A stretch of DNA of 35,978 bases from Sphingobacteriales bacterium (GCA_015655115.1 JAATFQ010000010.1:1-35978); one strand, 5' to 3'. Positions 8,920 through 18,022 are shown, counted from the stretch's first letter. Notes: generated from the sequence alone by a model not told the origin. A program made the numbers and translations.

Positions 8920-10189
8920 ACTTATTACTAAAACTCAGGAAAAAAGTAGTCCCTTTCCCCTCTTCAGTTTCAAACCAGATCTTCCCATTCTGCAGCTCAA
9001 CATAACTTTTGGCAAGCACCAAACCAAGTCCCACGCCCCTCTCATTATTCGTTCCAAAAGTAGACTTGCTCTTCAGTGAAAAGATATTCTCCTGCTGCGC
9101 CTTGCTGATGCCGATCCCCGTATCACTGATCATAATCATACATTCCTCTTCATTCTGCTTGTACACCACAGACACCTTACCGCCCGCAGGCGTAAACTTA
9201 ATCGCATTATTCAGCAGATTATGGATCACCAGCTGCATCATATCCGGATCAGCAACTATCAACATATCACTTTTATCCAGATAATTCAGCGTAATCCCCT
9301 TTTCTTTCGCCAGGTTAAACTGCACCTGCATCGTATTATGCAATACACGGTTCAGGTTAAAGCGTACAAAATTCAGTGATACACCCTCCATCTGTGCCTT
9401 TGTCCACGACAGGATATTCGTCAGCATCTCAGAGGTCGACTTCGTAGAATTCAGCAGCTGGTCCTGAATAGTGTCCTTTTCCTCATCCGTCAAATACACC
9501 TTTTTAAGCAGCTCCAGGTAATTCTGTACCGATGCCAGCGGAGCACGAAGGTCGTGTGCAACAATAGAGAAAAGCTTGTTCTTAGCCTCATTTAAAGTCA
9601 CCAGCTCCACCTCCCTTTCCTCAGCCTTGTGCTTTTCATAATAATAGTTTCCTTTTAGATAGCCCGTTACCAATGCCACAAAAACAAATATCATAAAATA
9701 AGACTGCCCATAATCTACAAGGCGCAGCTGGTTATTTTCATACATAGGGCGTATCCATTCAGGATACCTGTATTCCGCATAAAGCAATGCAAACAATACA
9801 GCCGAATTCAGCAGTAGCCAGAACTTCACCTGTCGCTTAGGGCAGATCACCCCCAGGACAAACGTAATGCCCAGGATCAGCAGCAGCGTAGTTCCTGCAG
9901 AACCACCACAGAAGAAATAACAGGCGATACATTCAGAGACTGAGACCAATCCAAAAATAAGGACTCCCAGTTTACTTTTATTGCAAAAACGAGATAAGTA
10001 GTAGCAAAACCAAAGGATAGGTATAAATCCGAAGGTGAAGATAATCATCTGTGTAAGTCCCAGTAACAGAGACGTAAACCCGTTGATGATCAAAATAGAC
10101 GAAGCAATCAATACCACACCATGGAAAATCCTGCTTTCAATGGAAAATTCATTTGAATCCCCTATTGCGGCATGCCACACTTTAGCCAT
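8918..10189 (-). CDS. Membrane sensor histidine kinase
   Basis: This is a 423-aa kinase counted from the ATG at 10189; the frame opens seven codons earlier at a TTG. The N-terminal 180 residues hold about six hydrophobic helices with short loops and no recognised sensory domain. A short coiled linker leads to the HisKA domain with SIVAHDLRAPL (phospho-acceptor His212), then the HATPase_c domain: N box NLLNNAIKF, G1 box DTGIGIS, G2 box GVGLGLVL. All catalytic motifs are intact. No response regulator gene is adjacent, so it is an orphan kinase here. It lies 75 bp downstream of the interrupted MocR gene in the same direction. The stop codon sits in the T-run of the hairpin that follows. Confidence 0.9.
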   Translation of the reverse strand: MAKVWHAAIGDSNEFSIESRIFHGVVLIASSILIINGFTSLLLGLTQMIIFTFGFIPILWFCYYLSRFCNKSKLGVLIFGLVSVSECIACYFFCGGSAGTTLLLILGITFVLGVICPKRQVKFWLLLNSAVLFALLYAEYRYPEWIRPMYENNQLRLVDYGQSYFMIFVFVALVTGYLKGNYYYEKHKAEEREVELVTLNEAKNKLFSIVAHDLRAPLASVQNYLELLKKVYLTDEEKDTIQDQLLNSTKSTSEMLTNILSWTKAQMEGVSLNFVRFNLNRVLHNTMQVQFNLAKEKGITLNYLDKSDMLIVADPDMMQLVIHNLLNNAIKFTPAGGKVSVVYKQNEEECMIMISDTGIGISKAQQENIFSLKSKSTFGTNNERGVGLGLVLAKSYVELQNGKIWFETEEGKGTTFFLSFSNK

Positions 10190-10264
10190 ATGATAGGAGT
10201 CACTTGTCAAATTACATTTCTATTGAGCAAACATATATAAAATAATGTAAGTTCGAACTTATAA

Positions 10265-11749
10265 TCAGCACATTTTAACGGCTGAAGAGAGGATATTTAC
10301 TGCTTCCTCCAGTTCATCAACCGTCAGATTTCCAAATCCAAGACGCATCGCAGTAAAATTATCTGTTTGATAGAGCAATTCCTGCGGCAGATACAGATTC
10401 CTTTTCAGGCAATTCTTGCTGATACGCATCAGGTTTAGCCGGGGATTCCAATTGATCCATACCGACAGTCCCCCCGGAGGAGAAACAAAGCTCAGCTCGT
10501 CTCCCAGATGCTTTTGCAGCAGGCCGGTAAATACATCGCGGCGCTCCTGGTAAATCTTTACCGCCTTTTTCAGGTGACGCTGGATTTCCTTTTCTTCCAG
10601 CAGCTCTGCCAGCGCCTGCTCCATCAGCATATCGCCCTGCCGGTCTACCAGACTTCTGAATTTCGCCATCTCTCTGATCAGGTTCTCCGGCGCAATCAGA
10701 TACCCGGCGCGGAATCCGGGGGCGAGCGACTTACAAAACGAACCTATATAAACCACCATCCCATTGGTATCTGCACTCGCCAGAGGCAGTACAGAATTCC
10801 CGTTATAGTGAAAATCGTAGTCGTAATCGTCCTCCAGAATAATAAATCCATAGGCCGATGCCAGCTGCAGCAGCTCTACTCTACGCGCTGCACTCAGGGT
10901 TACTGTTGTTGGATAATGATGATGCGGCGTAAGGTATAACATCCTGATTTTTTTCTTCTTACAAAGCTAACGTACAGCTTCAGCAGAGATACCATTTTCA
11001 TCTACAGGGACGGAAATGATTTTGCCGCCCGACTGCTGAAAGCACATGTTGGCCAGGTAATAACTCAGGTCGCCCACAATTACAAGATCCCCTTTTTCAA
11101 TGAGCATACTTGATGCCATGTAGAGGCTCATATGAATCCCCCGCGTGGTAAGGATATTATTTTTATTGATGTGCAAGCCCCGTGTATTATTCAGATAGGC
11201 GGCGAGTGTCTCCCGGAAATATTCATTCCCCTCTACATGCGAATAACCAAAATGCTTATAGTTGGTCTTGCGTTTTAAAATTCCGCCGTATACTTTTGAG
11301 AGCCTGCCCAGCGGCAGCAGCCTGATATCAGGCAGTCCGTCGTTAAACTCCAGCCTGGAATTGGTGACAGGACTCACTGCATCGAGCAGCATATTCTGCT
11401 TAAAACCGTACCCCGTCTGCGCCGGATAGCTATTCAGGATTTCCTTGTCGTATGCTTTGAGCTCCACCTGTTCAGCCGCAGGCTTATGCCTCACAAAGGT
11501 ACCTTTATTGGGTCTTATCTCCGTCCAGCCCTGTGCATCCAGCTCGTCATATGCCGCAATCACAGTTTTACGGTGCAACTCCAGATCATCCGCCAGGCTT
11601 CTTGTCCCCGGCAGCTGCACACCCGGAACCAATACCCCGCGCTGTATGGCATTGATCATCTGATGGGCAATCTGAAGATAAACCGGACGGTCGAGCGACC
11701 TGTCTATATGAATTACTGATTTAAATGGGATCTGAACCGGACTACTCAT
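10265..11749 (-). pseudogene. MocR/PdxR-type GntR-aminotransferase regulator interrupted by an in-frame TAG
   Basis: The N-terminal half (260 codons) has a GntR winged helix (LPGTRSLADDLELHRKTVIAAYDEL) and the start of the aminotransferase-like domain, ending ...GISAEAVR before a TAG at 10967-10969. The frame continues without shift through LCKKKKIRMLYLTPHHHYPTT, the normal family sequence, to the C-terminus; the PLP lysine is in IGSFCKSLAPGF (about residue 340). The whole is 494 codons, the usual MocR length, so one base change explains the break (Glu, Lys or Gln codon to TAG). Family members are PLP-sensing regulators, often of a divergent gene. Here the divergent unit is the biotin cluster. 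Without readthrough the product lacks most of its sensor domain. Confidence 0.88.
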
Positions 11750-11789
11750 AAACTGAAAACTGGTACCTCTTAACTATCCGGCAAGATAA

Positions 11790-11797
11790 TACTTTTG
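11790..11797 (+). promoter_or_regulatory. Possible -7 box upstream of the biotin cluster
   Basis: TACTTTTG matches TAnnTTTG but lies 275 bp before the first start codon and has no clear -33 TTG. If used, the tandem repeat array would lie in the 5' untranslated leader of the biotin transcript. Confidence 0.2.
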
Positions 11798-11888
11798 ACC
11801 AAACAAATGATAATGATATTCCATATACCGCGATGTTCAATATACTTAGACGCACTAACAAATAACAACTCGCCAATTTAGATAACGC

Positions 11889-12024
11889 AAAACCAGTCAG
11901 TCAGATAACGAAAGACTACCCAATCAGACAACGAAAAACCAGCCAACCAGACAACGAAAAACCAGCCAACCAGACAACGAAAAACCGGCCAATCAGATAA
12001 CGAAAACCAGTCAATCAGATAACG
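11889..12024. repeat. Six-unit 22-23 bp tandem repeat before the biotin cluster
   Basis: Units lie at 11889-11910, 11911-11933, 11934-11956, 11957-11979, 11980-12002 and 12003-12024, with a partial one just before. Units 3 and 4 are identical (AAAAACCAGCCAACCAGACA then ACG); the others differ at a few positions, mostly C/T. There are no spacers, so this is not a CRISPR. It occupies the 322-bp divergent gap (11750-12071) between the MocR gene and the biotin cluster and ends 47 bp before the first ATG. Two helical turns per unit would suit cooperative protein binding; a variable minisatellite is equally possible. Confidence 0.85.
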
Positions 12025-12071
12025 GCAGCAACTTAGACCACCAAAAACAGCAATAGCAAACACATAGAAAC

Positions 12072-12680
12072 ATGCAATTACGAGATTTATTAATGCGCAT
12101 TGTAGACAACCACGCTACCCATGCACGGTTCCTCAACACCCTTTCGCTCCAGGAAAACATTGGTGCCCGGAAAATCTCCGCCAGTGAACTGCCGGAAACA
12201 ACAACTTTCATGGTGCTCAAACACGCAGCAGAAGAACACAGGCACGCCTTTTACCTGAAAAAGCAGATCTTAAAGCTGGCCCCAGGCGAATACCTTACCT
12301 ACCGCCCGGAAGAATTACTTGTTCCCTACAGCAGCAGACTTTACCTCAACATGCTCGATGTGGAGACTTGCCGGTATTTAAAAAAAGAAATGCAGCTCAT
12401 TGGTGCCGGCTTAAAATTTGCTGCTTACCTGCTGGTCACCTATGCCATTGAAGTGCGCGCCGACTATATCTACCCTATTTATCAGCAGGTGCTGGATGAT
12501 GTGCAAAGCAAAGTAAGCGTAAGAAACATCATCATTGAAGAACAGGGACACCTGGAAGAAATGATTGCACAGCTGAAAATATTTTCGGCCGACTGGGAAC
12601 TTCATGCTAAAAACATCACTACCATAGAGACGAAATTGTATCACAAATGGATAGCTGAGCTGGCCAAAGAAATTTGTTAA
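12072..12680 (+). CDS. Ferritin-like di-iron protein leading the biotin cluster
   Basis: This 202-aa all-helical protein is of a family I do not recognise by name. It shows the ligand pattern of a four-helix di-iron carboxylate protein: Glu28 (SLQENIG), Glu55-x-x-His58 (AAEEHRH), Glu127 (TYAIEVRAD) and Glu157-x-x-His160 (EEQGH), in the order E, ExxH, E, ExxH. It has no signal peptide, so it is cytoplasmic. It is 22 bp ahead of bioF in the same direction, followed by bioD, bioB and bioA. The cluster has no bioC, bioH, bioW or bioI, so an oxygen-using step that supplies the pimeloyl precursor is an attractive inference, not shown. Alternatives are an iron store for BioB or a MiaE-like hydroxylase. 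Confidence 0.75.
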   Translation: MQLRDLLMRIVDNHATHARFLNTLSLQENIGARKISASELPETTTFMVLKHAAEEHRHAFYLKKQILKLAPGEYLTYRPEELLVPYSSRLYLNMLDVETCRYLKKEMQLIGAGLKFAAYLLVTYAIEVRADYIYPIYQQVLDDVQSKVSVRNIIIEEQGHLEEMIAQLKIFSADWELHAKNITTIETKLYHKWIAELAKEIC

Positions 12681-12702
12681 CGCCAAAAAGATCAGGAAAG
12701 CA

Positions 12703-13893
12703 ATGGACAATATAAATCACCATGCCGGTCATTTACCTGCAGCACAATTGGAGCATTTAAGTCTTCATGCAGATCATTTTATGGAACAAAAACTCGATTC
12801 CCGCAAAAACGACTTTTCCTACCGCAAGTTGCGAGTGGCTGCAAACCTGGTAGATTTCAGCTCTAACGATTATTTAGGCTTCTCCAGATCAACGGCTTTA
12901 AATCAGCTGATTAAAAAAGAAAAATCAGCCAGATCGATAAAACTAATAGGGTCTACAGGATCGAGATTACTTACCGGCAACACAGCCTTTGCAGAAGAAC
13001 TTGAATCTGAAATCGCCAGGGTACATAAGGCAGTCAACGGACTAATTTTTAATTCCGGATATGCGGCAAACATGGCGCTGTTCTCCTGTCTCCCTCAAAA
13101 AGGCGATACCATTATTGCAGATGAATATATCCATGCTTCAACTATTGATGGCTCGAGACTCAGCTTTGCCAGACGGCTGAAGTTCCGTCATAACGACCTG
13201 AGTGACCTGGAAGCACAGCTACAAAAAGGAACAGGAATAACTTATGTAGCTGTGGAGTCGGTTTATTCTATGGATGGTGATATAGCCGACTTAAAAACTA
13301 TCGCTGCGCTTTGCAGCCGGTATGATGCACAACTCATTGTCGACGAAGCGCATGCTTTTGGTGTGCTGGGTACAGGTCTGGTGGATGAGCTGGGCCTGCA
13401 TGATCAGGTATTTGCACGGATCGTCACCTTCGGCAAAGCCCTGGGATTACACGGCGCTATTATCCTGGGTTCTCAATTGCTGAAAGACTTCCTCATTAAT
13501 TTTGCACGGCCTTTTATTTACAGCACAGCATTACCATTAAACACCCTGATTTCCATCAAAACTGCTTACGATTTCCTGCTATCTCAAAAAGACCTCCAAA
13601 GAAAGCTTCTGACGAAGTCACGCTTATTTATTGATAACATGCCGCCCCACCATTTATGGTCCAGTACACGTAATCCTACAGCTATACAATGCGTATTTTT
13701 AGCAGGAAATATAAGAGCCAGAATACTAAGTGAGTTTTTAGAGGGCTATGGCTTCGATGTACGCCCTATTCTCAGCCCCACTGTCCCGGCAGGTAAGGAA
13801 CGGCTAAGGGTATGTATTCACCTGCATAATACGAATGAACAAATTATAAGGCTCTGCCAACTGATCGGTAAATCACAATCACTTCTCTATTAA
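12703..13893 (+). CDS. bioF: 8-amino-7-oxononanoate synthase (BioF)
   Basis: The 396-aa PLP enzyme of the alpha-oxoamine synthase family condenses pimeloyl-ACP or pimeloyl-CoA with L-alanine to give 8-amino-7-oxononanoate (KAPA). Visible family marks are DFSSNDYLG (51-59), GSTGSRLLTGN (83-93), the PLP-contacting DEAHAFGVLG (214-223) and the Schiff-base lysine Lys245 in TFGKALGLHGA. Length is normal. The ATG at 12703 follows AGGAAAGC, a good ribosome site. It starts about 45 residues before the first core motif, slightly long but plausible; the Met at residue 27 is an alternative. It is the second gene of the biotin cluster. A serine palmitoyltransferase-like role is unlikely given the neighbours. 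Confidence 0.93.
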   Translation: MDNINHHAGHLPAAQLEHLSLHADHFMEQKLDSRKNDFSYRKLRVAANLVDFSSNDYLGFSRSTALNQLIKKEKSARSIKLIGSTGSRLLTGNTAFAEELESEIARVHKAVNGLIFNSGYAANMALFSCLPQKGDTIIADEYIHASTIDGSRLSFARRLKFRHNDLSDLEAQLQKGTGITYVAVESVYSMDGDIADLKTIAALCSRYDAQLIVDEAHAFGVLGTGLVDELGLHDQVFARIVTFGKALGLHGAIILGSQLLKDFLINFARPFIYSTALPLNTLISIKTAYDFLLSQKDLQRKLLTKSRLFIDNMPPHHLWSSTRNPTAIQCVFLAGNIRARILSEFLEGYGFDVRPILSPTVPAGKERLRVCIHLHNTNEQIIRLCQLIGKSQSLLY

Positions 13894-14038
13894 AAAATAA
13901 CTGAAAACTGACTGGCAGGATAAACGTAGCGGATAGCTTAATATATTATCATGAAACCATCATAAGCATACAGCTTACAAACAGCGATAAGAACCGGCCT
14001 TGCGGTTTCTGAATTCAAATCACAAGGATTAAAAGCTT

Positions 14039-14698
14039 ATGATAGCTTCAAAACTGATTAAAAACAAATATTCACTGATGAAGAACATTAGAACAGACAA
14101 AAACTCTTTATTCGTTACCGGCATAGGTACGAATGTGGGCAAAACAATAGTTTGCGCAGCAATTGTCGAGTATTATAGGGCCGACTACTGGAAGCCTGTG
14201 CAGTCGGGCGACCTTCATTACAGTGATAGCGACAGAATAGCAGACCTGATCACTAATACCAGTTCAGTGATCCACCCGGAGTGCTACAGGCTGTCGATCC
14301 CTCAGTCGCCCCACAAAGCTGCAAAACATGACGGCATCAGCATCTGTCCTGAAGATTTTGTACTGCCGGAGACAAAGAACAAGCTGATTATCGAAGGGGC
14401 CGGCGGACTCTTTGTGCCTTTGTCATCTCATTTTTTAATGATCGACCTCATTCAGCAATTCCAGTCGGATGCCGTACTTGTAGTACGTAATTATCTCGGC
14501 TGCATCAACCATACACTCATGAGCATCCATGCACTGACCAGCCGTGGGCTCCCGCTAAAACTGGTGGTATTCAACGGCACATTCGACCTGGATACAATGG
14601 AGGTTATTATCAGCCATTTGCCCGGAAAAACCACCTGGACTACAGTGACAGAATTTCTATCACTAGACAAAAGCAGCATATCTTCAGCTTTTGAATAA
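14039..14698 (+). CDS. bioD: Dethiobiotin synthetase (BioD)
   Basis: The 219-aa P-loop enzyme closes the ureido ring: diaminopelargonate + CO2 + ATP gives dethiobiotin. The phosphate-binding loop is GIGTNVGKT (28-36), followed by YWKPVQSGD and the IIEGAGGLFVPL block, all standard for BioD. The ATG at 14039 has AAGGATT at a suitable distance. A second ATG at 14078 would remove 13 residues and bring the P-loop nearer the usual place, so the start is uncertain. The 145-bp gap after bioF holds no gene. It sits between bioF and bioB, as expected for a biotin operon. Confidence 0.92.
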   Translation: MIASKLIKNKYSLMKNIRTDKNSLFVTGIGTNVGKTIVCAAIVEYYRADYWKPVQSGDLHYSDSDRIADLITNTSSVIHPECYRLSIPQSPHKAAKHDGISICPEDFVLPETKNKLIIEGAGGLFVPLSSHFLMIDLIQQFQSDAVLVVRNYLGCINHTLMSIHALTSRGLPLKLVVFNGTFDLDTMEVIISHLPGKTTWTTVTEFLSLDKSSISSAFE

Positions 14699-14748
14699 AA
14701 TTTATAAATTACATAATCAGATACTTACACACATTAAATAAACAATAA

Positions 14749-15735
14749 ATGAACATACCTATCAGCATCAGAAACGACTGGACCATTGCAGAAATTGAAA
14801 GCATTTACCATCAGCCATTACTGGAATTAGTATACCAGGCAGCCACTGTTCACCGCCAGTTTCACCAGCCGGGCGAGGTACAAGTATGCACCTTACTATC
14901 TGTAAAAACCGGGGGTTGTCCCGAGGACTGCTCCTACTGCGGACAAGCGGCGAGGTATCATACCGGCATCACCGTAAAGGCATTGATGCCAAAAGACGAA
15001 GTAGTCGCCATTGCACAGCGCGCTAAAGATGCAGGCTCTTCCAGATTCTGTATGGCAGCGGCATGGCGTGAAGTCCGCGATAACCGCGACTTTGAGCAGA
15101 TCCTTGAAATGGTAGAAGGTGTAAACGACCTCGGATTAGAAGTATGCTGCACACTGGGCATGCTGAGCGAATCGCAGGCGGCAAGGTTACAGCAGGCAGG
15201 ATTATATGCCTACAACCACAATCTGGACACCTCCAAAGAGCATTACCAGGAAATCATCAGCACCCGCACCTTCGACGACCGGTTATCGACCCTGAAAAAC
15301 GTACGCAAAGCAGGCATTTCAGTTTGCTCAGGAGGAATTATCGGACTAGGTGAGACACATGAAGACCGTATCCAGATGCTCCACACTTTATCTACCCTGC
15401 CACAACACCCCGAGTCAGTCCCGGTAAACGCCCTCGCAAGAGTAAAAGGCACTCCGCTTGCCGACCTGCCAAAAGTAGACTCATGGGAAATGACCAGGAT
15501 GATTGCCACTGCCAGAATCCTGATGCCAGCCTCCATGGTAAGACTAAGTGCCGGGCGTGCCGAGATGAGCACCGAAGAACAATCATGGTGTTTCATGGCA
15601 GGTGCCAATTCTATTTTCACCAGCGAAAGCGAAGAGCTGCTGGTTACACCAAACCCAAGGTTAGATGACGACAGGAAAATGTTCGACCTGCTTGGACTAA
15701 AGCCAATGATCAAACAAGAAGTTGTAAAACAATGA
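14749..15735 (+). CDS. bioB: Biotin synthase (BioB)
   Basis: This 328-aa radical-SAM enzyme inserts sulfur into dethiobiotin to make biotin. The SAM-binding 4Fe-4S cysteines are Cys57, Cys61 and Cys64 ([12 protein letters not shown]). [15 protein letters not shown], the GIIGLGET motif and SAGRAEMS near the C-terminus are typical of BioB, and the length is normal. The sacrificed second cluster cannot be verified by eye beyond the conserved Cys and Arg motifs. It starts 50 bp after bioD in an A/T-rich gap. It needs iron-sulfur assembly and electron donors encoded elsewhere. Confidence 0.95.
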   Translation: MNIPISIRNDWTIAEIESIYHQPLLELVYQAATVHRQFHQPGEVQVCTLLSVKTGGCPEDCSYCGQAARYHTGITVKALMPKDEVVAIAQRAKDAGSSRFCMAAAWREVRDNRDFEQILEMVEGVNDLGLEVCCTLGMLSESQAARLQQAGLYAYNHNLDTSKEHYQEIISTRTFDDRLSTLKNVRKAGISVCSGGIIGLGETHEDRIQMLHTLSTLPQHPESVPVNALARVKGTPLADLPKVDSWEMTRMIATARILMPASMVRLSAGRAEMSTEEQSWCFMAGANSIFTSESEELLVTPNPRLDDDRKMFDLLGLKPMIKQEVVKQ

Positions 15736-15850
15736 TCAAACAAGTGGCTTTAAAACAATAATCAGCATGTAAATAAAAAACCAATAAACGCAAGTAAATA
15801 AACAAATTACGTATATCAAATAAACAAATAATATAATTTAGAAACAAGCA

Positions 15851-17116
15851 ATGAACCTAACTCAAAGAGATGCAGAAGTCATATGGCATCCTTACACCCA
15901 GATGCTCAACTCCAGTCCGCCGATTGCAATCTCACATGCCGAAGGATGTTACCTGTACGACGAAAACGGACAGCGCTACATCGACGCTGTATCCTCATGG
16001 TGGGTCATTCTTCACGGGCACTCCCACCCTTATATCGTCGAACAGGTACAGCAGCAGCTAAAAAAATTAGATCAGGTGATCTTCGCAGGCTTCACCCACG
16101 AACCTGCGATTGCACTCGCCGAGACACTGCTCAGCATCCTGCCCGCAAACCAACAGAAAGTTTTCTATACCGACAACGGATCTACAGCCGTAGAAGTTGC
16201 ATTGAAAATGTGCCTCCAGTACTGGTATAACAAAAATCTGCCGAGAAAAAAGGTCCTTGCTTTCCACAATGGGTACCATGGCGACACCTTCGGCGCCATG
16301 TCCGTCAGCGGGCGCAGTGCATGGACCACTCCTTTCGAATCCCACTTGTTCGACGTTGTATTTATCGACCTGCCCGTTGCTCAGAATATTGAAGACCTGA
16401 AAAAGCAGGTTACCGCACTGAGCAATTCCCTGGCATGCTTCATCTATGAACCCCTCGTTCAGGGATCAGCAGGAATGATCATGTACGGTGCAGAAGAGCT
16501 GGACCAGCTACTGGCACATTGCCGGGATTGCGGGGTATTGATGATCCAGGATGAAGTATTTACCGGCTTCGGCAGAACAGGGAGAAACTTCGCCGCAGAC
16601 TATCTCTCCACAGTGCCAGACCTGATGTGTTTCTCAAAGGGACTTACAGGCGGCACTATGCCCTTAGGGGTAACGACCTGCACACAACACATCTATAACG
16701 CTTTTCTTTCAGCAGACAAGCTGAAAACGCTGTTCCACGGACATTCCTTTACAGCCAACCCACTGGCCTGTACCGCTGCCCTCGCGAGCATACAGCTCCT
16801 GCTCAGCGCAGAAACACAGCATCATATACAGCGCATCTGCCAGCAACACCAGACATTTGCAATAGAAATCGCCAGTCACCCTAAAGTTAAAGAAGTGCGG
16901 CAGACAGGAACTATCCTCGCCATAGAATGGTTAGCCGGGGATGGCACCTCCTATTTCAGCGGATTAAGAGATCTGCTGTATCGTTATTTTCTCGATCATC
17001 ATATCCTGCTAAGGCCATTAGGCAACATCATCTATATCCTGCCACCATATTGTATCAGTAACACCGATCTCGCTTATATCTACCAAACTATCACCGATGC
17101 ACTCCACACCATTTAG
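15851..17116 (+). CDS. bioA: Adenosylmethionine-8-amino-7-oxononanoate aminotransferase (BioA)
   Basis: The 421-aa class III PLP aminotransferase converts KAPA to 7,8-diaminopelargonate using S-adenosylmethionine as amino donor. It has WHPYTQM (12-18) at the N-terminus, the SSWWV patch, the PLP-contacting DEVFTGFGRTG (234-244) and the catalytic Lys263 in SKGLTGG. These distinguish BioA from ornithine-type relatives. It is the last recognised gene of the cluster, 115 bp after bioB. Its last 26 bp overlap the 3' end of a small gene on the other strand. Pathway order in the cell is BioF, BioA, BioD, BioB; gene order differs. Confidence 0.95.
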   Translation: MNLTQRDAEVIWHPYTQMLNSSPPIAISHAEGCYLYDENGQRYIDAVSSWWVILHGHSHPYIVEQVQQQLKKLDQVIFAGFTHEPAIALAETLLSILPANQQKVFYTDNGSTAVEVALKMCLQYWYNKNLPRKKVLAFHNGYHGDTFGAMSVSGRSAWTTPFESHLFDVVFIDLPVAQNIEDLKKQVTALSNSLACFIYEPLVQGSAGMIMYGAEELDQLLAHCRDCGVLMIQDEVFTGFGRTGRNFAADYLSTVPDLMCFSKGLTGGTMPLGVTTCTQHIYNAFLSADKLKTLFHGHSFTANPLACTAALASIQLLLSAETQHHIQRICQQHQTFAIEIASHPKVKEVRQTGTILAIEWLAGDGTSYFSGLRDLLYRYFLDHHILLRPLGNIIYILPPYCISNTDLAYIYQTITDALHTI

Positions 17117-17456
17117 CCATGCAGTCATACCCCAGCACCTGTGTCTCGAAATCCCTCCATAAGCGCTCATTACTCCTGAGTATCCTGCCGATCACAGTGT
17201 CTTCATCATAGCCTATAACAATAAACTTATGCCACATCAACATCGCATCCGACTCCCTTACAATCTCCACAAAAACCTCATGCTCAATCAGCATCAGTTC
17301 TTCCGCTAGCTCCTTCAGCAGTTTAAAATCCAGGCCCGCAGCGGGAAGCAGTAACATCAGTTCATAAATACATGCCAGTGCCGGAGAAACACATTGATAG
17401 CCAATTAAACAATCAAATAAGCCTATAGCGTGATGCCCCTCATTCCTATCCTCCAT
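17091..17456 (-). CDS. Small protein of unknown function, convergent with bioA
   Basis: This 121-aa frame has codon use like its neighbours and a well-mixed acidic, helical composition. A leucine-rich stretch (YELMLLLPAAGLDF, LLKELAEELMLIEHE) lies in the first half and a FIVIGYDEDTVIGRIL segment in the second. No signal peptide, membrane helix or motif is recognised. Its 3' end overlaps the end of bioA by 26 bp tail to tail. An AGAGGG element lies about 20 bp upstream of the ATG, farther than ideal. It is separated from the upstream sensor-fragment gene by a terminator hairpin, so it is probably transcribed separately. It could still be spurious. Confidence 0.5.
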   Translation of the reverse strand: MEDRNEGHHAIGLFDCLIGYQCVSPALACIYELMLLLPAAGLDFKLLKELAEELMLIEHEVFVEIVRESDAMLMWHKFIVIGYDEDTVIGRILRSNERLWRDFETQVLGYDCMAKWCGVHR

Positions 17457-17494
17457 CAGAAAAAAATTAATAAAAACCCTCTGCCTGTAAAATA

Positions 17495-17530
17495 AGAACG
17501 CATGGTTGACCTAGTCAACCATGCGGTTCT
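17495..17530 (-). terminator. Rho-independent terminator of the glycosidase operon
   Basis: Arms AGAACGCATGGTTGAC (17495-17510) and GTCAACCATGCGGTTCT (17514-17530) pair over 16 bp with one bulged base and a short loop. On the minus transcript the stem is followed by TTATTTTA. It lies 45 bp after the stop of the last gene of the FKBP-glycosidase operon, the position expected for its terminator. Confidence 0.75.
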
Positions 17531-17574
17531 AAAACAAACGCACTCATTAAAAAAAACAAAGATCTTCGGCGCCA

Positions 17575-18009
17575 TTACAAAGAACTGCGCATATAAATAT
17601 CAGGAAGACCAGAAGAAATCGTAGTCACACCATCCAGAACAACCCTTTTCAGCGGCGAATCATTGAAAGAAAGCATTCCAATATCCTTTCCGGCAGCTAA
17701 TCCGAGCAGCTGCAACCTTTCAAACATCTCCATCATATCCTCATCCTGCATAAAAATATAAGCCTGCCCGCATCTGACATTACAGTCATCGATGCTATCC
17801 ACAATACGGTAATCAAAACCATTGCCCTTGCAAAAACGCCTGAAACCCTTCAAAATATCCTCAGGAAAACGATCAAGCCCCGGGAAAACAAAAATCAAAA
17901 CCGCATACTCTCCAATTCTGTCCAGCAAGCCCTCAGGTGATGACATCCTTCCGAACTGAGGAATCCTATATTGACCAACGCTGATTACACTCTTCATATA
18001 ATTCTGCAT
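17575..18009 (-). CDS. Headless LacI/GntR-type sugar-sensor fragment
   Basis: About 144 aa match the C-terminal effector domain of Bacteroidota GntR regulators with a LacI-like sensor: FGRMSSPEGLLDRIGEY, VLIFVFPG, a DYRIVDSID stretch, QAYIFMQDEDM and GKDIGMLSFNDSPLKRVVLDGVTTIS. There is no DNA-binding domain in this or the preceding frame. The usual segment between TTIST and the final IxRSSL ending is missing, so it also carries an internal deletion. The ATG at 18009 is chosen; a TTG at 18018 is possible. It follows the GH97 stop by 4-13 bp, so it is likely co-translated. It is either a remnant of the operon regulator or a stand-alone sugar-binding protein. Confidence 0.6.
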   Translation of the reverse strand: MQNYMKSVISVGQYRIPQFGRMSSPEGLLDRIGEYAVLIFVFPGLDRFPEDILKGFRRFCKGNGFDYRIVDSIDDCNVRCGQAYIFMQDEDMMEMFERLQLLGLAAGKDIGMLSFNDSPLKRVVLDGVTTISSGLPDIYMRSSL

Positions 18010-18022
18010 ATCATTCAAATTA

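Noticed and set aside
11889..12024. CRISPR array
   Set aside because: Units follow one another with no spacers and no cas gene is nearby.
11878..12063. Minus-strand 61-aa open frame rich in Trp and Phe
   Set aside because: It is an artefact of translating the 22-23 bp tandem repeat; the peptide is a degenerate repeat with no gene-like start.
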